A DNA stretch of 64,000 nt, taken from Pantoea eucrina (lineage in GTDB: Bacteria > Pseudomonadota > Gammaproteobacteria > Enterobacterales > Enterobacteriaceae). Below, in pieces: positions 28,432 through 37,437 of this stretch (position 1 is the stretch's first letter; the number at the start of each line of letters is the position of its first letter). The translations under genes and the position numbers were made by a program. The stretch lies in contig NZ_MAYN01000008.1 in assembly GCF_001691555.1 (NCBI RefSeq), forward strand, positions 328,617 through 392,616, given 5' to 3'. The notes beneath the pieces are model-generated. The model did not search any database. It saw nothing but the letters and a program-made list of their open reading frames with translations, and was not told where the DNA came from.

Positions 28432-31143
28432 ATGAACAATATGAAATATAAGCTGCAACGGGATAACCGGAAAAAGGATCTGCGGTCGCCGTTTTACCGC
28501 ATTGAGCTGGAAACCAGCTTTACTGCAGATGAAACGCTGGTACGGCTGTGCAGCCAGGCTTCGGGCCTGACCGAAGAAGAAGCTGCGGCACGCCTGCGCC
28601 GCTATGGCCCTAACGATGCCCGGCATATTGACGCGCCACCGGCGCTGCTGCAGCTGCTGCAGGCGTTCAGTAATCCATTTATCTATGTGCTGATGGCGCT
28701 GGCCGCGGTGAGTTTTTTTACTGACTACTGGATCCCGCGGCGGCAGGGCGGGGAGACCGACCTGACCGGGATCGCGATTATCATCACTATGGTAACGCTG
28801 AGCGGATTACTGCGTTTCTGGCAGGAGTTTCGCACCAGTAAAGCAGCCCAGGCGCTGAAATCGATGGTGCGCACGACCGCAACGGTGATACGGCGTACGT
28901 CGCTGCAGGCGTCGCCGGTACGCAGGGAAGTGGATATCGCGGATCTGGTGCCGGGGGACATCATCTGCCTTTCCGCGGGCGATCTGGTGCCGGCCGATCT
29001 CCGCCTGCTGGAGTCGCGCGATCTGTTTATCAGTCAGGCGATCCTGACCGGCGAGTCGCTGCCGGTAGAAAAATATGACGTCACCGGACATGTCACCAGT
29101 AAAGCGGCGGGCGGATGCGAACAGAGCGCGTCGCTGCTTGAGTCAGGCAGCATCTGCCTGATGGGCACCAGCGTGGCCAGCGGCTGCGCAAAAGGGGTGG
29201 TGGTCGCCACCGGCAGCGATACCTATTTCGGCAGTCTGGCAAAATCGCTTACCGGTAAACGCAGCCAGACGGCGTTTGATCGCGGGGTAAACAGCGTCAG
29301 CTGGCTGCTGATCCGCTTTATGCTGGTTATGGTGCCGGTGGTACTGCTGCTTAACGGCCTGACCAAAGGCGACTGGCTGGAAGCCTCGTTGTTCGCACTG
29401 GCGGTCGCAGTGGGCCTGACGCCGGAGATGCTGCCGATGATCGTCAGCTCGAATCTGGCAAAAGGGGCTATCGCCATGTCGCGTCGCAAGGTGATTGTGA
29501 AACGCCTGAACGCGATTCAGAACCTTGGCGCGATGGATGTGCTGTGCACGGATAAAACCGGCACGCTGACGCAGGATAACATTACCCTGGCACAGCACGT
29601 GGACTGTGCCGGCGTGGAGAACAGCCGCGTGCTGATGCTGAGCTGGCTTAACAGCTTTTACCAGAGCAGCACCGCTAACCCGATGGATCGCGCCATTCTG
29701 CACTATGGCGGCGCGCGTATGGGCGGCGCTATTAATGATGCATGGAGCAAGATTGATGAGCTGCCGTTTGATTTTGTCCGGCGGCGCGTGTCGGTCGTGG
29801 TACACAATCGCCGGCTTAACCAGCAGCTGCTGATCTGCAAAGGGGCCGTTGAAGAGATGCTCAGCATCGCGGTCGCAGAGCGTGAAGGCAGGCTGATACA
29901 GCCGCTGAATGACACCCGTCGTGCGGAACTGCTGGCGCTGGCGCAGGGGTATAATCAGCAGGGGTTTCGCGTGCTGCTGGTAGCGAGTCGCGTACTGGAT
30001 GAGCCGGGTCTGCAGCAGGCGCTGAACGTTGCAGATGAGCAGAACCTCACCATAGAAGGGATGCTGACGTTTCTTGATCCGCCTAAAGCCAGCGCGGCTC
30101 CGGCGGTCAGTGCGCTGCGTGATAATGGCGTCGCGATAAAAGTCCTGACCGGTGACAACCCGGTGGTGACCGCGCGCATCTGTGCAGAGGTGGGTATCGA
30201 CAGCGGCGCGATGGTAGCCGGTGAACAGCTGGCGCGGATGAGCGATGAGCAGCTGGCGCAGACTGTGCAACAGAGTGCGGTGTTTGCCAGACTCACGCCG
30301 CTGCAGAAGTCGCGTATTGTGACGGCGCTGCAGCAGCAGGGGCATACCGTGGGTTTTCTGGGTGATGGCATCAATGACGCCCCGGCGCTGCGCGCGGCCG
30401 ATGTCGGGATCTCCGTGGACAGCGCGGCGGATATCGCTAAAGAGTCCTCGGATATTATCCTGCTGGAGAAAGATCTGCGGGTGCTGGAGGAGGGGATCGT
30501 CAAAGGACGTGAGACCTTTGGCAACATCATCAAGTACCTGAACATGACCGCCAGCTCTAACTTTGGCAATGTCTTTTCGGTGCTGGTCGCCAGCGCGTTT
30601 ATTCCGTTTCTGCCGATGCTGGCGATTCATCTGCTGATTCAGAACCTGATGTATGACATCTCGCAGCTGGCGATGCCGTGGGACAAACTGGATAAAGAGT
30701 TTCTGCAAAAACCGCGTAAGTGGGACGCACGCAATATCAGACGGTTTATGCTGTGGATCGGGCCGACCTCCTCTCTGTTCGACATCACCACTTTTGCGCT
30801 GATGTGGTATGTGTTTGCCGCAAATACGCCAGAGATGCAGTCGCTGTTTCAGTCGGGCTGGTTTGTCGAGGGGCTGCTGTCGCAGACGCTGGTGGTGCAT
30901 ATGCTGCGCACCCGCAAAATCCCGTTTATTCAGAGCCGCGCCGCACTGCCGGTATTGCTGACCACCGCCTGCGTCATGGTCGCCGGGATCCTGCTGCCGT
31001 TCTCATCGCTGGGAGCCAGCGTCGGCCTGACGCCGCTGCCGTGGTCCTACTTTCCGTGGCTGGTGGCGACCCTGACCGGCTACTGCCTGGTGGCGCAGGG
31101 TATGAAAACCCTCTACATCAAACGTTTTGGTCAGTGGTTCTGA
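28432..31143 (+). CDS. mgtB: magnesium-importing P-type ATPase, MgtB type
   Basis: Inner-membrane P3B-type ATPase that takes up Mg2+ at low external magnesium. The 903 residues are closer to Salmonella MgtB (908) than to MgtA: the N-terminus lacks the MgtA-specific start, and MSRRKVIVKRLNAIQNLGAMD and the end KRFGQWF are MgtB-like. Visible are TGES (about 206-209, dephosphorylation), the phosphorylated Asp374 in DKTGTLT, the hinge GDGINDAPALR and about ten hydrophobic segments. Two ATG codons (residues 1 and 4) are possible starts and both have weak Shine-Dalgarno sites. Confidence 0.93.
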   Translation: MNNMKYKLQRDNRKKDLRSPFYRIELETSFTADETLVRLCSQASGLTEEEAAARLRRYGPNDARHIDAPPALLQLLQAFSNPFIYVLMALAAVSFFTDYWIPRRQGGETDLTGIAIIITMVTLSGLLRFWQEFRTSKAAQALKSMVRTTATVIRRTSLQASPVRREVDIADLVPGDIICLSAGDLVPADLRLLESRDLFISQAILTGESLPVEKYDVTGHVTSKAAGGCEQSASLLESGSICLMGTSVASGCAKGVVVATGSDTYFGSLAKSLTGKRSQTAFDRGVNSVSWLLIRFMLVMVPVVLLLNGLTKGDWLEASLFALAVAVGLTPEMLPMIVSSNLAKGAIAMSRRKVIVKRLNAIQNLGAMDVLCTDKTGTLTQDNITLAQHVDCAGVENSRVLMLSWLNSFYQSSTANPMDRAILHYGGARMGGAINDAWSKIDELPFDFVRRRVSVVVHNRRLNQQLLICKGAVEEMLSIAVAEREGRLIQPLNDTRRAELLALAQGYNQQGFRVLLVASRVLDEPGLQQALNVADEQNLTIEGMLTFLDPPKASAAPAVSALRDNGVAIKVLTGDNPVVTARICAEVGIDSGAMVAGEQLARMSDEQLAQTVQQSAVFARLTPLQKSRIVTALQQQGHTVGFLGDGINDAPALRAADVGISVDSAADIAKESSDIILLEKDLRVLEEGIVKGRETFGNIIKYLNMTASSNFGNVFSVLVASAFIPFLPMLAIHLLIQNLMYDISQLAMPWDKLDKEFLQKPRKWDARNIRRFMLWIGPTSSLFDITTFALMWYVFAANTPEMQSLFQSGWFVEGLLSQTLVVHMLRTRKIPFIQSRAALPVLLTTACVMVAGILLPFSSLGASVGLTPLPWSYFPWLVATLTGYCLVAQGMKTLYIKRFGQWF

Positions 31144-31158
31144 TCCGCAGGAGGTGCG

Positions 31159-31245
31159 ATGAAAAAGCCGGAACTGACAAAGGTGGTCTGCCACCTGGTG
31201 TTAATGATGACGGTGATTACCGTGCTAACGTTAGTGTTACGTTAG
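31159..31245 (+). CDS. 28-residue single-helix membrane peptide downstream of mgtB
   Basis: A 28-codon ORF with AGGAGG four bases before its ATG, 15 bp after mgtB. The peptide has a short basic start (MKKPELTK) and a hydrophobic helix VVCHLVLMMTVITVLTLVL ending in Arg. Its place matches mgtR in the Salmonella mgtCBR operon, a 30-residue membrane peptide, but the sequence is different. A role in stability or activity of MgtB is inference. A hairpin with a short T run follows. Confidence 0.6.
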   Translation: MKKPELTKVVCHLVLMMTVITVLTLVLR

Positions 31246-31252
31246 TTCATCG

Positions 31253-31275
31253 CGGGCAGCATACGCTGCCCGTTT
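31253..31275 (+). terminator. terminator after the mgtB operon
   Basis: Perfect 8-bp stem CGGGCAGC / GCTGCCCG with an ATAC loop, then TTT. The short T run makes it a moderate terminator. Confidence 0.6.
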
Positions 31276-31298
31276 CGCTACCTGTCCGGGAGAAAAAT

Positions 31299-31976
31299 AT
31301 GAGCCAGTCACAACGCGCGTTGGTTATCGGTGCCTCAAAAGGGATCGGGCTTGCGGTGGTACAGCAGTTTTTGCAGGCGGGCTGGGATGTGACCGCCACC
31401 TTCCGCCGCACGGCGGTCTCATACCAGCACGAGCGGCTGCGCTGGCTGGCGCTGGATATCACCGACGGCGCGGCGCGTGCGGCGCTGCTGCAGCAGTTAC
31501 AGGGTGAGCAGTTTGATGCGGTGCTGATCAACGCCGGCATCTTTGGCCCGGATGCGCAGCAGCTGCAGCAGGCAGAGGATGCGGAGCTGAGCGAGCTGTT
31601 TATCACTAATGCGGTAGCGCCGGTACGGCTGGCGGAGAGCCTGCTGCCGCTGCTGCGTGATAAGCAGAGCGTGGTGGGGATCACCACGTCACAGCTGGCG
31701 AGCCTGAATGAAAACCGCGTCGCCGCGATGCCGCTCTACTCGGCCAGCAAGGCGGCGCTTAATATGCTGAGCCGCGCGCTGGCAAAAGAGATGCGACCGC
31801 AGGGTGCGACGCTGCTGTCGCTGCATCCGGGCTGGGTAAAAACCGATATGGGTGGCGAGAACGCCGATATCACAGCGGAAGAGAGCGCAGCAGGGCTGGT
31901 TGCGCAGCTGCAGCGCTATCGCGGCGAGGGCGGTCATCACTACCTTGATTATAAAGGCGACGCGCTCGCCTGGTGA
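31299..31976 (+). CDS. short-chain dehydrogenase/reductase
   Basis: NAD(P)-dependent oxidoreductase of unknown substrate. The 225 residues form one Rossmann domain: cofactor loop GASKGIG (11-17), NAG (78-80), Asn104, catalytic Ser131, Tyr147 and Lys151 (YSASK), and the PGWVKTDMGG loop. The start is the ATG of MSQSQRALVIG, which has GGGAG upstream; the frame runs further back into mgtB without meaning. Basic residues after the first strand (TFRR) suggest NADP preference. Monocistronic, convergent with queH. Confidence 0.86.
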   Translation: MSQSQRALVIGASKGIGLAVVQQFLQAGWDVTATFRRTAVSYQHERLRWLALDITDGAARAALLQQLQGEQFDAVLINAGIFGPDAQQLQQAEDAELSELFITNAVAPVRLAESLLPLLRDKQSVVGITTSQLASLNENRVAAMPLYSASKAALNMLSRALAKEMRPQGATLLSLHPGWVKTDMGGENADITAEESAAGLVAQLQRYRGEGGHHYLDYKGDALAW

Positions 31977-31990
31977 TGTTTCAGGCCGGT

Positions 31991-32650
31991 TTACGCGTCG
32001 TCAGGCGCGTAATACTGCACCCCAATCTCAATGCGCTCCCGACCACCGGCCACGCGGTGCCGGTTGGTATCGCGCAGTGAATAGATGCAGCCGCAGTACT
32101 CCTGCTGATAGAAGCGCTCGCGTTTGCTGATCTCAATCATGCGCGATGAGCCGCCGCCTTTACGCCAGTTAAACTCCCAGTAGAGCATATCCGGATAGTG
32201 CGCCGCCGCCCGCACGCCGCAGTCGTTGATCTGCTTCATATCTTTCCAGCGTGAAATCCCGAGCGAACTGGTGATCACCGGAAAGCCGTGCTCGTGCGCA
32301 TAAAGCGCGGTGCGTTCAAAGCGCATATCAAAACACATGGTGCAGCGTACGCCGCGTTCCGGCTCCCACTCCATGCCGCGCGCGCGTTCAAACCAGTTAT
32401 CTTTATCGTAGTCAGCATCCACAAACGGCACGCCAAACTGCTCAGCAAAGCGGATATTCTCCTCTTTACGCAGCTCATACTCTTTCAGCGGATGAATATT
32501 CGGGTTGTAGAAGAAAATGGTGTAGTCGATGCCGGAGGCGAGCATCGCTTCCATCACTTCGCCGGAGCAGGGGGCACAGCAGGAGTGCAGCAGCACTTTA
32601 TTGTGTCCGCCGGGCAGCGGCAGCGGCTGACGTGTGAAGGTTTCAGACAT
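31991..32650 (-). CDS. queH: epoxyqueuosine reductase QueH
   Basis: Last step of queuosine synthesis in tRNA, reducing epoxyqueuosine; QueH is the non-orthologous alternative to cobalamin-dependent QueG. The 219 residues carry the DUF208 cysteine pattern: Cys24, Cys25, Cys28 (SCCAPC), Cys103 and Cys106 (CTMC), and Cys186 and Cys188 (CGC). These bind an Fe-S cluster and a second metal. It is a single gene that converges on the SDR gene. Whether the genome also has queG cannot be seen here. Confidence 0.9.
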   Translation of the reverse strand: MSETFTRQPLPLPGGHNKVLLHSCCAPCSGEVMEAMLASGIDYTIFFYNPNIHPLKEYELRKEENIRFAEQFGVPFVDADYDKDNWFERARGMEWEPERGVRCTMCFDMRFERTALYAHEHGFPVITSSLGISRWKDMKQINDCGVRAAAHYPDMLYWEFNWRKGGGSSRMIEISKRERFYQQEYCGCIYSLRDTNRHRVAGGRERIEIGVQYYAPDDA

Positions 32651-32730
32651 AAGTAACCGTTAAGCTTGCAGAGGATAGGCGTAGTGTAGGGAGTTACGGC
32701 ACCGGATGCAAAATGCGGCAGCGGAAAAAC

Positions 32731-32755
32731 AAAAAGGCCGCAGGGCGGCCTTTTT
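32731..32755. terminator. bidirectional terminator
   Basis: AAAAAGGCCGC, loop AGG, GCGGCCTTTTT: a symmetrical intrinsic terminator 17 bp past the stop of the repeat-protein gene on the minus strand. Confidence 0.9.
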
Positions 32756-32771
32756 ATCACAGTAGTGCAGC

Positions 32772-33131
32772 TTACTCGCTGACTTTCTGTTTCAGATCGC
32801 TGGCACCTTCTTTGGTTTTGTTCCAGCCTTTCTGTGCGCCTTCTTTGGTCGCATCCCAGCCTTTCTCAGTGCCTTCTTTGGTCTTGTTCCAGGTTTTCTG
32901 GGTGCCTTCGCTAGCTTTGCTGGTCATGCTGTCGCTTTCGCCTTTCGCCGCGTGCTTCGCTTTAAGACGCTGCTCTTCGCCCTGATGCTGCGCCTGATGC
33001 AGTTTCTCTTTTGCGGTGTTAGCGCCAGCCTGAGCGTTAGCGACCGTATCGTCAGTTGCGTGTGTGGTAGCCGCAAACGCGGAAGAAGCCAGCAGGAAAG
33101 CAGATACAGCAATAATGGTCTTTTTCATCAT
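32772..33131 (-). CDS. secreted protein with LEA-like 11-residue repeats
   Basis: 119 residues, function unknown. A signal peptide ends SSAFA (cleavage about residue 21), so the mature part is periplasmic or exported. The C-terminal third has three 11-residue repeats, KTWNKTKEGTE, KGWDATKEGAQ and KGWNKTKEGAS, a period seen in late-embryogenesis-abundant (LEA group 3) and related amphipathic, desiccation-linked proteins. The middle is Ala/Lys/Gln/His-rich and probably disordered until bound. Two tandem ATG codons; the second is better spaced from GAGGG. It borders the island. Confidence 0.75.
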   Translation of the reverse strand: MMKKTIIAVSAFLLASSAFAATTHATDDTVANAQAGANTAKEKLHQAQHQGEEQRLKAKHAAKGESDSMTSKASEGTQKTWNKTKEGTEKGWDATKEGAQKGWNKTKEGASDLKQKVSE

Positions 33132-33526
33132 AGTCCCTCATTTAACGTATTTGGTGATATGAGCGTAGTTAAGAGTGGCACACTGAGCAACGTTGCGCTC
33201 CAGGATAAAACTGTAAGTGAATGAAAACGCCGTGAGGGGTTGGGTTAGCTGTGAAAGTGGCTGCAGGGTATTACTGCTCAGTGGCGGATTTTGAAATGGT
33301 GAATGCAGGTTTTGGGGTGATTTATGGTTTGGATGGGTGGGGGAGTTGTATGGGCGGAGAGGGAGCAAAGGAGAAATGAAAGTGCTGCACGGTAAGCCTG
33401 GGTTAATAAGCAGGAGGTGCAAAACCCTGTGGGGATTATGTTATGGAGGTTTTAAAGGGCTGGCGGAGTATGAACATGGCGCGCAATACTGTGAAATTGA
33501 TTGTTTTTTTAATTTCAACTTTGGAT

Positions 33527-33546
33527 CGTGTACCTAAACGTGTACC
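33527..33546. repeat. tandem CGTGTACC direct repeat
   Basis: Two identical octamers CGTGTACC, starting at 33527 and 33539, are 12 bp apart. Direct repeats with this GTGTACC core could be arm-type binding sites of a tyrosine integrase, marking the old end of an integrated element; that is inference. Confidence 0.4.
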
Positions 33547-33810
33547 AATTATTGGATCTCATACCCCGGAGCAGCACGGCAAGGATAACGAATGCCCGGC
33601 GCTAGATTCATTTGAAATGATTTTAGAGAAAAGTGTTCACACTGTTCACTTTTAGTTTTTATGTATAAACTTCAACTTTTTAGGTGGTGTATGGTTTGAG
33701 GCGGGATGTACATTAGTGTGCACTTTTGGTGATCACCTTAGCCAAGATGACAAAAAGCGACCTGAGCCACTATGTGTAATGTGAAGTTATTAGGCGCTGC
33801 TGTTGTTAAT

Positions 33811-33839
33811 GGTCCGCTTTGTGCCAGAAACGGACATTG
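33811..33839 (+). repeat. 29-nt element, left copy of an inverted pair
   Basis: GGTCCGCT, 12 variable bases, CGGACATTG. The same ends and the same length occur in inverted orientation at 37564-37592. Within each copy GTCCG and CGGAC also pair, so each is an imperfect palindrome. Confidence 0.7.
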
Positions 33840-34058
33840 TAAGCATCTGTTTGCATTTATCTATAGGGAGGGATTCAATATCGTTCAAGCTTCAGATCTG
33901 GGTATTAAGTTTTGAATGAATTGCTGATTTCCAAAGCTAACGAGATTAATCATTGAGTTAGTCTATTTGTTGGGTGATAATTATGAAAGTATGAATTTAT
34001 AAGACATCACTGCTTAAAGCTCATCCTTAATAAAACTTTGGAATCCGGAGGTGGTACC

Positions 34059-35267
34059 ATGTTAGAACTACCTGCATCATTGAGTTTAGATAAGATAGAC
34101 TCCTTCATCAAAAAAGCAAAGATGGCAGATGATGACCAACCTTTGTTGCTTCCTGTGGGTAAGAAAAACACTGCTTTTGGAGGAATAGCCAGTGCTGTTC
34201 AATCTATTAATACTTGGGCGAACTTAAGCCTGAACAAGAAGCTAGTTTTAAGAGAGCCGTCCATTAAGGACGCTGACTATTTTACAGATTTGATCAAAAC
34301 ACCTCATAAATTCACCGCCGCAATGATGTCGAAAGAAATTTCATTTTCAGGCGATCCTAATAAAAACATAAGACGTGATATAAACATACTTGCTAAAGAT
34401 GCAATCGAGTCACAATCAGACAATCTTTTTGGGCAACAACATGGAAGGCTCTGCTGGTATTCGTTTGTAGATCACAGCACAAAAGGATTTGATAGCAATT
34501 TTTATAATAACTCACCTGCTGCTCATTCTGAACCGAAAAAATATGAAGAAATAAGAAACATAATAAGCGCAATGGTTTTGAAATCATCAACTGTTGCAGG
34601 AGGAGCTATATCTCTTGAAGATGATAGTATTGACGATCTTGGGAGAATGTTTTATGAATTATTTGTTAACACACACGAGCACGGTACTCGGGAGCTTAAT
34701 AGGGATAAGTGGATAAAACCAGGTAACAGGTTAATATACACTTATGGCATAAACTTATCTGATGCAGCAATAAATAATTACCTCCTGAATGATGAGGTTC
34801 TTACAGAATACATTTCAAGCCTTAAACAAAACCACGTTTCCTCGCGAAGGTTCATTGAAATAAGCATTGTTGATTCTGGTTTAGGTTATTGTGGCCGATG
34901 GTTGGCAGATCACTCCGATGCTGGAATGAATCTAGACGTTGACGATGAATATAAGATAATCAAGAAATGCCTGAAATTTAGAAGTTCATCTACAAATAAT
35001 GATGTAAAAGGGAATGGTTTGCCTTCAGTTATGGCATCATTAACCAAACTGAATGGTTTCATGAAGATAAGAAGTAACAGAGTCTCTATCTACAGAGATT
35101 TCAATACTACTCCATATAGTTTCGATGAAAGCGATGACTGTAAGTTTTTAGATTGGTCAACTAAAAGCTATTGCGATGAAAAAATAACTGAACATTCTGA
35201 AGTTTGCGGAGTTTCAATAACAATCCTTGTACCTCTTGTCGATAAAAATAATTTCAAGGAAGAATGA
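34059..35267 (+). CDS. GHKL-fold ATPase-like protein, first gene of a putative two-gene system
   Basis: 402 residues, no family name recognised. The middle and C-terminal part carry the GHKL (HATPase) motifs in order: N box FYELFVNTHEHG (Glu200, Asn204, His208), G1 box VDSGLG (Asp272, Gly274, Gly276), G2 box KGNGLPSV (Gly318, Gly320), then a closing strand GVSITILVPL. Residues 1-190 match no domain I know. There is no phosphoacceptor His domain or membrane segment, so it is probably a cytosolic ATP-binding switch rather than a sensor kinase. The ATG has GGAGGTG seven bases upstream. AT-rich with many AGA and ATA codons, unlike its core neighbours. One base separates it from the next gene. Confidence 0.8.
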   Translation: MLELPASLSLDKIDSFIKKAKMADDDQPLLLPVGKKNTAFGGIASAVQSINTWANLSLNKKLVLREPSIKDADYFTDLIKTPHKFTAAMMSKEISFSGDPNKNIRRDINILAKDAIESQSDNLFGQQHGRLCWYSFVDHSTKGFDSNFYNNSPAAHSEPKKYEEIRNIISAMVLKSSTVAGGAISLEDDSIDDLGRMFYELFVNTHEHGTRELNRDKWIKPGNRLIYTYGINLSDAAINNYLLNDEVLTEYISSLKQNHVSSRRFIEISIVDSGLGYCGRWLADHSDAGMNLDVDDEYKIIKKCLKFRSSSTNNDVKGNGLPSVMASLTKLNGFMKIRSNRVSIYRDFNTTPYSFDESDDCKFLDWSTKSYCDEKITEHSEVCGVSITILVPLVDKNNFKEE

Positions 35268-35268
35268 A

Positions 35269-37422
35269 ATGAATGGTGTTTTTATTTTCAGATTTAATAA
35301 ACCTAGCGTCAAACTCTCACCTACATTGGCAATTTTCTGCATTTCATCACTAGATCTGCATCAGTTAATCAAAGAAATAAAAGAAGATATAAGCAAAAAT
35401 TTAGTACCCAATGAAGTTTTAATTTTTGGTTTTGGAGTAGATGAATCACAGAAATCACGCTTGCTAAATGATCAACTTTTTAACCAAGAGTTCGAATCTT
35501 ACATCGGAACAGCTTCAAGTAAAATACAGTTTCTAAACGTTAACAATGATGGTGACATCACTGATATAACGACGGGAAAAAAGTACAGTTATCGGCATGA
35601 GCTTCTCCAGGCTGGAGCAAGTGAAATATTTAAGAAACGTAAAGGTGTAATCACTTCCACTTCAACCTATCATTTTAGTAAACCTTCCGGTGACCATTGT
35701 GATAAATTCATTAGGGCATCAAATTTATTCACCTCAAGCGTCGAGGTGACTTTTTTAGCTATTGGATTATTAAGCTCTATAGTTTCCACTTTAAAAAGAG
35801 TTTATGTCGATACTTCATCTATTTCTTTCTTAGTTAGTACGGCACTATACTTGTCAAAAAAATTCCCATTAAGCATACCAGTTATAGAGAGCTTTGAGTC
35901 ATATTCATCTATAAATCAAGATTACAACTTTATCCGAGATGAAAATCAGTTGATTATAATCTCGGCCACGACCAGTGGTAGTTTAGCGGGAAAACTTGAA
36001 AAAAAGAAAAAAATATCACAAAAAAATATAAAAACACTTTTCTATTCTTCACTAGGTGAAAACCAGACTGGACTATATAACATCCTTGATGCCTTGGGTG
36101 GTGACATATATTCTGAATCACACGAAACATGTAATTTATGTGCTAACGGCTCAAAAGTAATCAGACTTGAAGGTGAGCAGTTTTTGCCTGAGACGCCTAA
36201 GCATGACTTACTCATGATAAAGAAGGTAGATTTCAAAGCAGAAAGACAAAACTTTTTCAGAGAGTTTTCAGCAAAAAATATCTTAAGTATTAATGCTATA
36301 ACTCGAGAAAGCAATGATGGGTTTTACGATATCGATATTCCTGTATTAATGAAGAACAATCCCGACCTTCTTATTTCTGACATGCGAAAAAAAATCAATA
36401 AATATTTCTCTCGTGATATAAATTCAATTATTCATCTAGACGACGAAGGTTCAAAACTTTTAGCATTAAAGGTTAAAGAAATTGTTAATGATGATGATTT
36501 GAAAATATTTAATTTCGGCAAAATGAATGAATCTGATTATAGTAGTATGTCATCAGTTTTTGTTGTGGCAGGCGCAATAACGACGGGTAGGAAGTTATTA
36601 TCCGTATCCAGAAAACTTAGAAATCTTGATAAATCATCTTCAATCTCATATTTTGTTTGCTTTTCGAAATTACAAAATGCACTTAGTCTTGATCAGCTAA
36701 GAAAAGACTTATGCATGGGTGGTCATGAACTTATAGTTCTCAGAAATTGCTTTTTACCAAGGATAAATGATAAGTCAAAGACTTATTGGGATTTAGAGCA
36801 TGAAAAACTTTTTCAATTTAAAAATGACGATCCTCTTGATGATTATTACCATGGACAAAAAATCTCTGAAGATCTGCTTTCAAGACTAGCTTTACTTGAA
36901 TCGCCCATAAGTCCCAATGAACTGTTCTTGAAAGATAGCAAAGGCAATTCACTTAAACTACGGAAAACATTCGTGTTTTGGGACAAACTGGACATTGTGT
37001 TAGAGGATTCTTCCCAAGCAGATGTTTTTTGGACTATTCAAACATTGCTTCATGATTTAAGAATGAATGATGGTAAGGGTTTATCCACAATTTATCACTA
37101 CACTCTTTTGAGCCCCGTTTGTTTTGACCGATACAATGATGGAGTTATACAAGCATGCCTATTACGTTCAGCGTATTCTTCAGAACTGAACTATTCCATT
37201 GATGAAAATTACAGTCAACAAATGTGCGATATAATATGTTCGGTCGTCAAGAATTATGACAATGAACAAGGTGAAGGATGCCTTGAGTTCTTAATGTCTA
37301 TCTGGATCAAGCACCTAAGGATACTTGACCACCATCTGAAGGAAATTTTATCTTTAGAAAATCAAAGCATGCCTAACTCGGTTAAATTCTTATTGCATCA
37401 GATTAGGCGTGATTTTTTTTAA
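35269..37422 (+). CDS. protein with two degenerate phosphoribosyltransferase-like domains, second gene of the putative system
   Basis: 717 residues, family not recognised. Two segments resemble type I phosphoribosyltransferases. The first (about 120-280) has HFSKPSGDHCDKFIRA (135-150), like the OPRT start, and a PRPP-type loop IIISATTSGSLAGKL (229-243). The second (about 340-480) has VFVVAGAITTGRKLLSVSRK (430-449), which aligns with the PRPP loop. Both loops lack the usual acidic pair (S-A and A-G instead). A CxxC (Cys288, Cys291) lies between them. The C-terminal ~150 residues look helical. The start follows AAGGAAG, one base after the ATPase stop, so the two are co-translated partners. Confidence 0.75.
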   Translation: MNGVFIFRFNKPSVKLSPTLAIFCISSLDLHQLIKEIKEDISKNLVPNEVLIFGFGVDESQKSRLLNDQLFNQEFESYIGTASSKIQFLNVNNDGDITDITTGKKYSYRHELLQAGASEIFKKRKGVITSTSTYHFSKPSGDHCDKFIRASNLFTSSVEVTFLAIGLLSSIVSTLKRVYVDTSSISFLVSTALYLSKKFPLSIPVIESFESYSSINQDYNFIRDENQLIIISATTSGSLAGKLEKKKKISQKNIKTLFYSSLGENQTGLYNILDALGGDIYSESHETCNLCANGSKVIRLEGEQFLPETPKHDLLMIKKVDFKAERQNFFREFSAKNILSINAITRESNDGFYDIDIPVLMKNNPDLLISDMRKKINKYFSRDINSIIHLDDEGSKLLALKVKEIVNDDDLKIFNFGKMNESDYSSMSSVFVVAGAITTGRKLLSVSRKLRNLDKSSSISYFVCFSKLQNALSLDQLRKDLCMGGHELIVLRNCFLPRINDKSKTYWDLEHEKLFQFKNDDPLDDYYHGQKISEDLLSRLALLESPISPNELFLKDSKGNSLKLRKTFVFWDKLDIVLEDSSQADVFWTIQTLLHDLRMNDGKGLSTIYHYTLLSPVCFDRYNDGVIQACLLRSAYSSELNYSIDENYSQQMCDIICSVVKNYDNEQGEGCLEFLMSIWIKHLRILDHHLKEILSLENQSMPNSVKFLLHQIRRDFF

Positions 37423-37437
37423 GCGAGTAGCTACCAT

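Larger units (their letters stand above)
33132..34058. other. gene-free left part of the island
   Basis: About 930 bp with no reading frame I can support. Base composition shifts from G-rich (33230-33460) to AT-rich (after about 33490). It includes tandem CGTGTACC repeats and one copy of a 29-nt inverted repeat (both listed). A possible -10 TATAAG (33998) precedes the GHKL gene but its -35 is poor. No integrase, tRNA or convincing gene fragment is visible. Confidence 0.6.

Noticed and set aside
29143..30900. A 585-codon open frame on the minus strand
   Set aside because: It is antisense to mgtB, rich in His, Gln and Arg as usual for shadows of GC-rich genes, with no recognisable domain or ribosome site.
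33457..33475. Possible copy of the ssrA 3' end (CTGGCGG-AGT-TGAAC pattern)
   Set aside because: It needs gaps to align and the match does not extend; not convincing as an attachment repeat.
33337..33655. Small plus-strand frames left of the module
   Set aside because: No ribosome site, no family resemblance, and they cross a shift in base composition.
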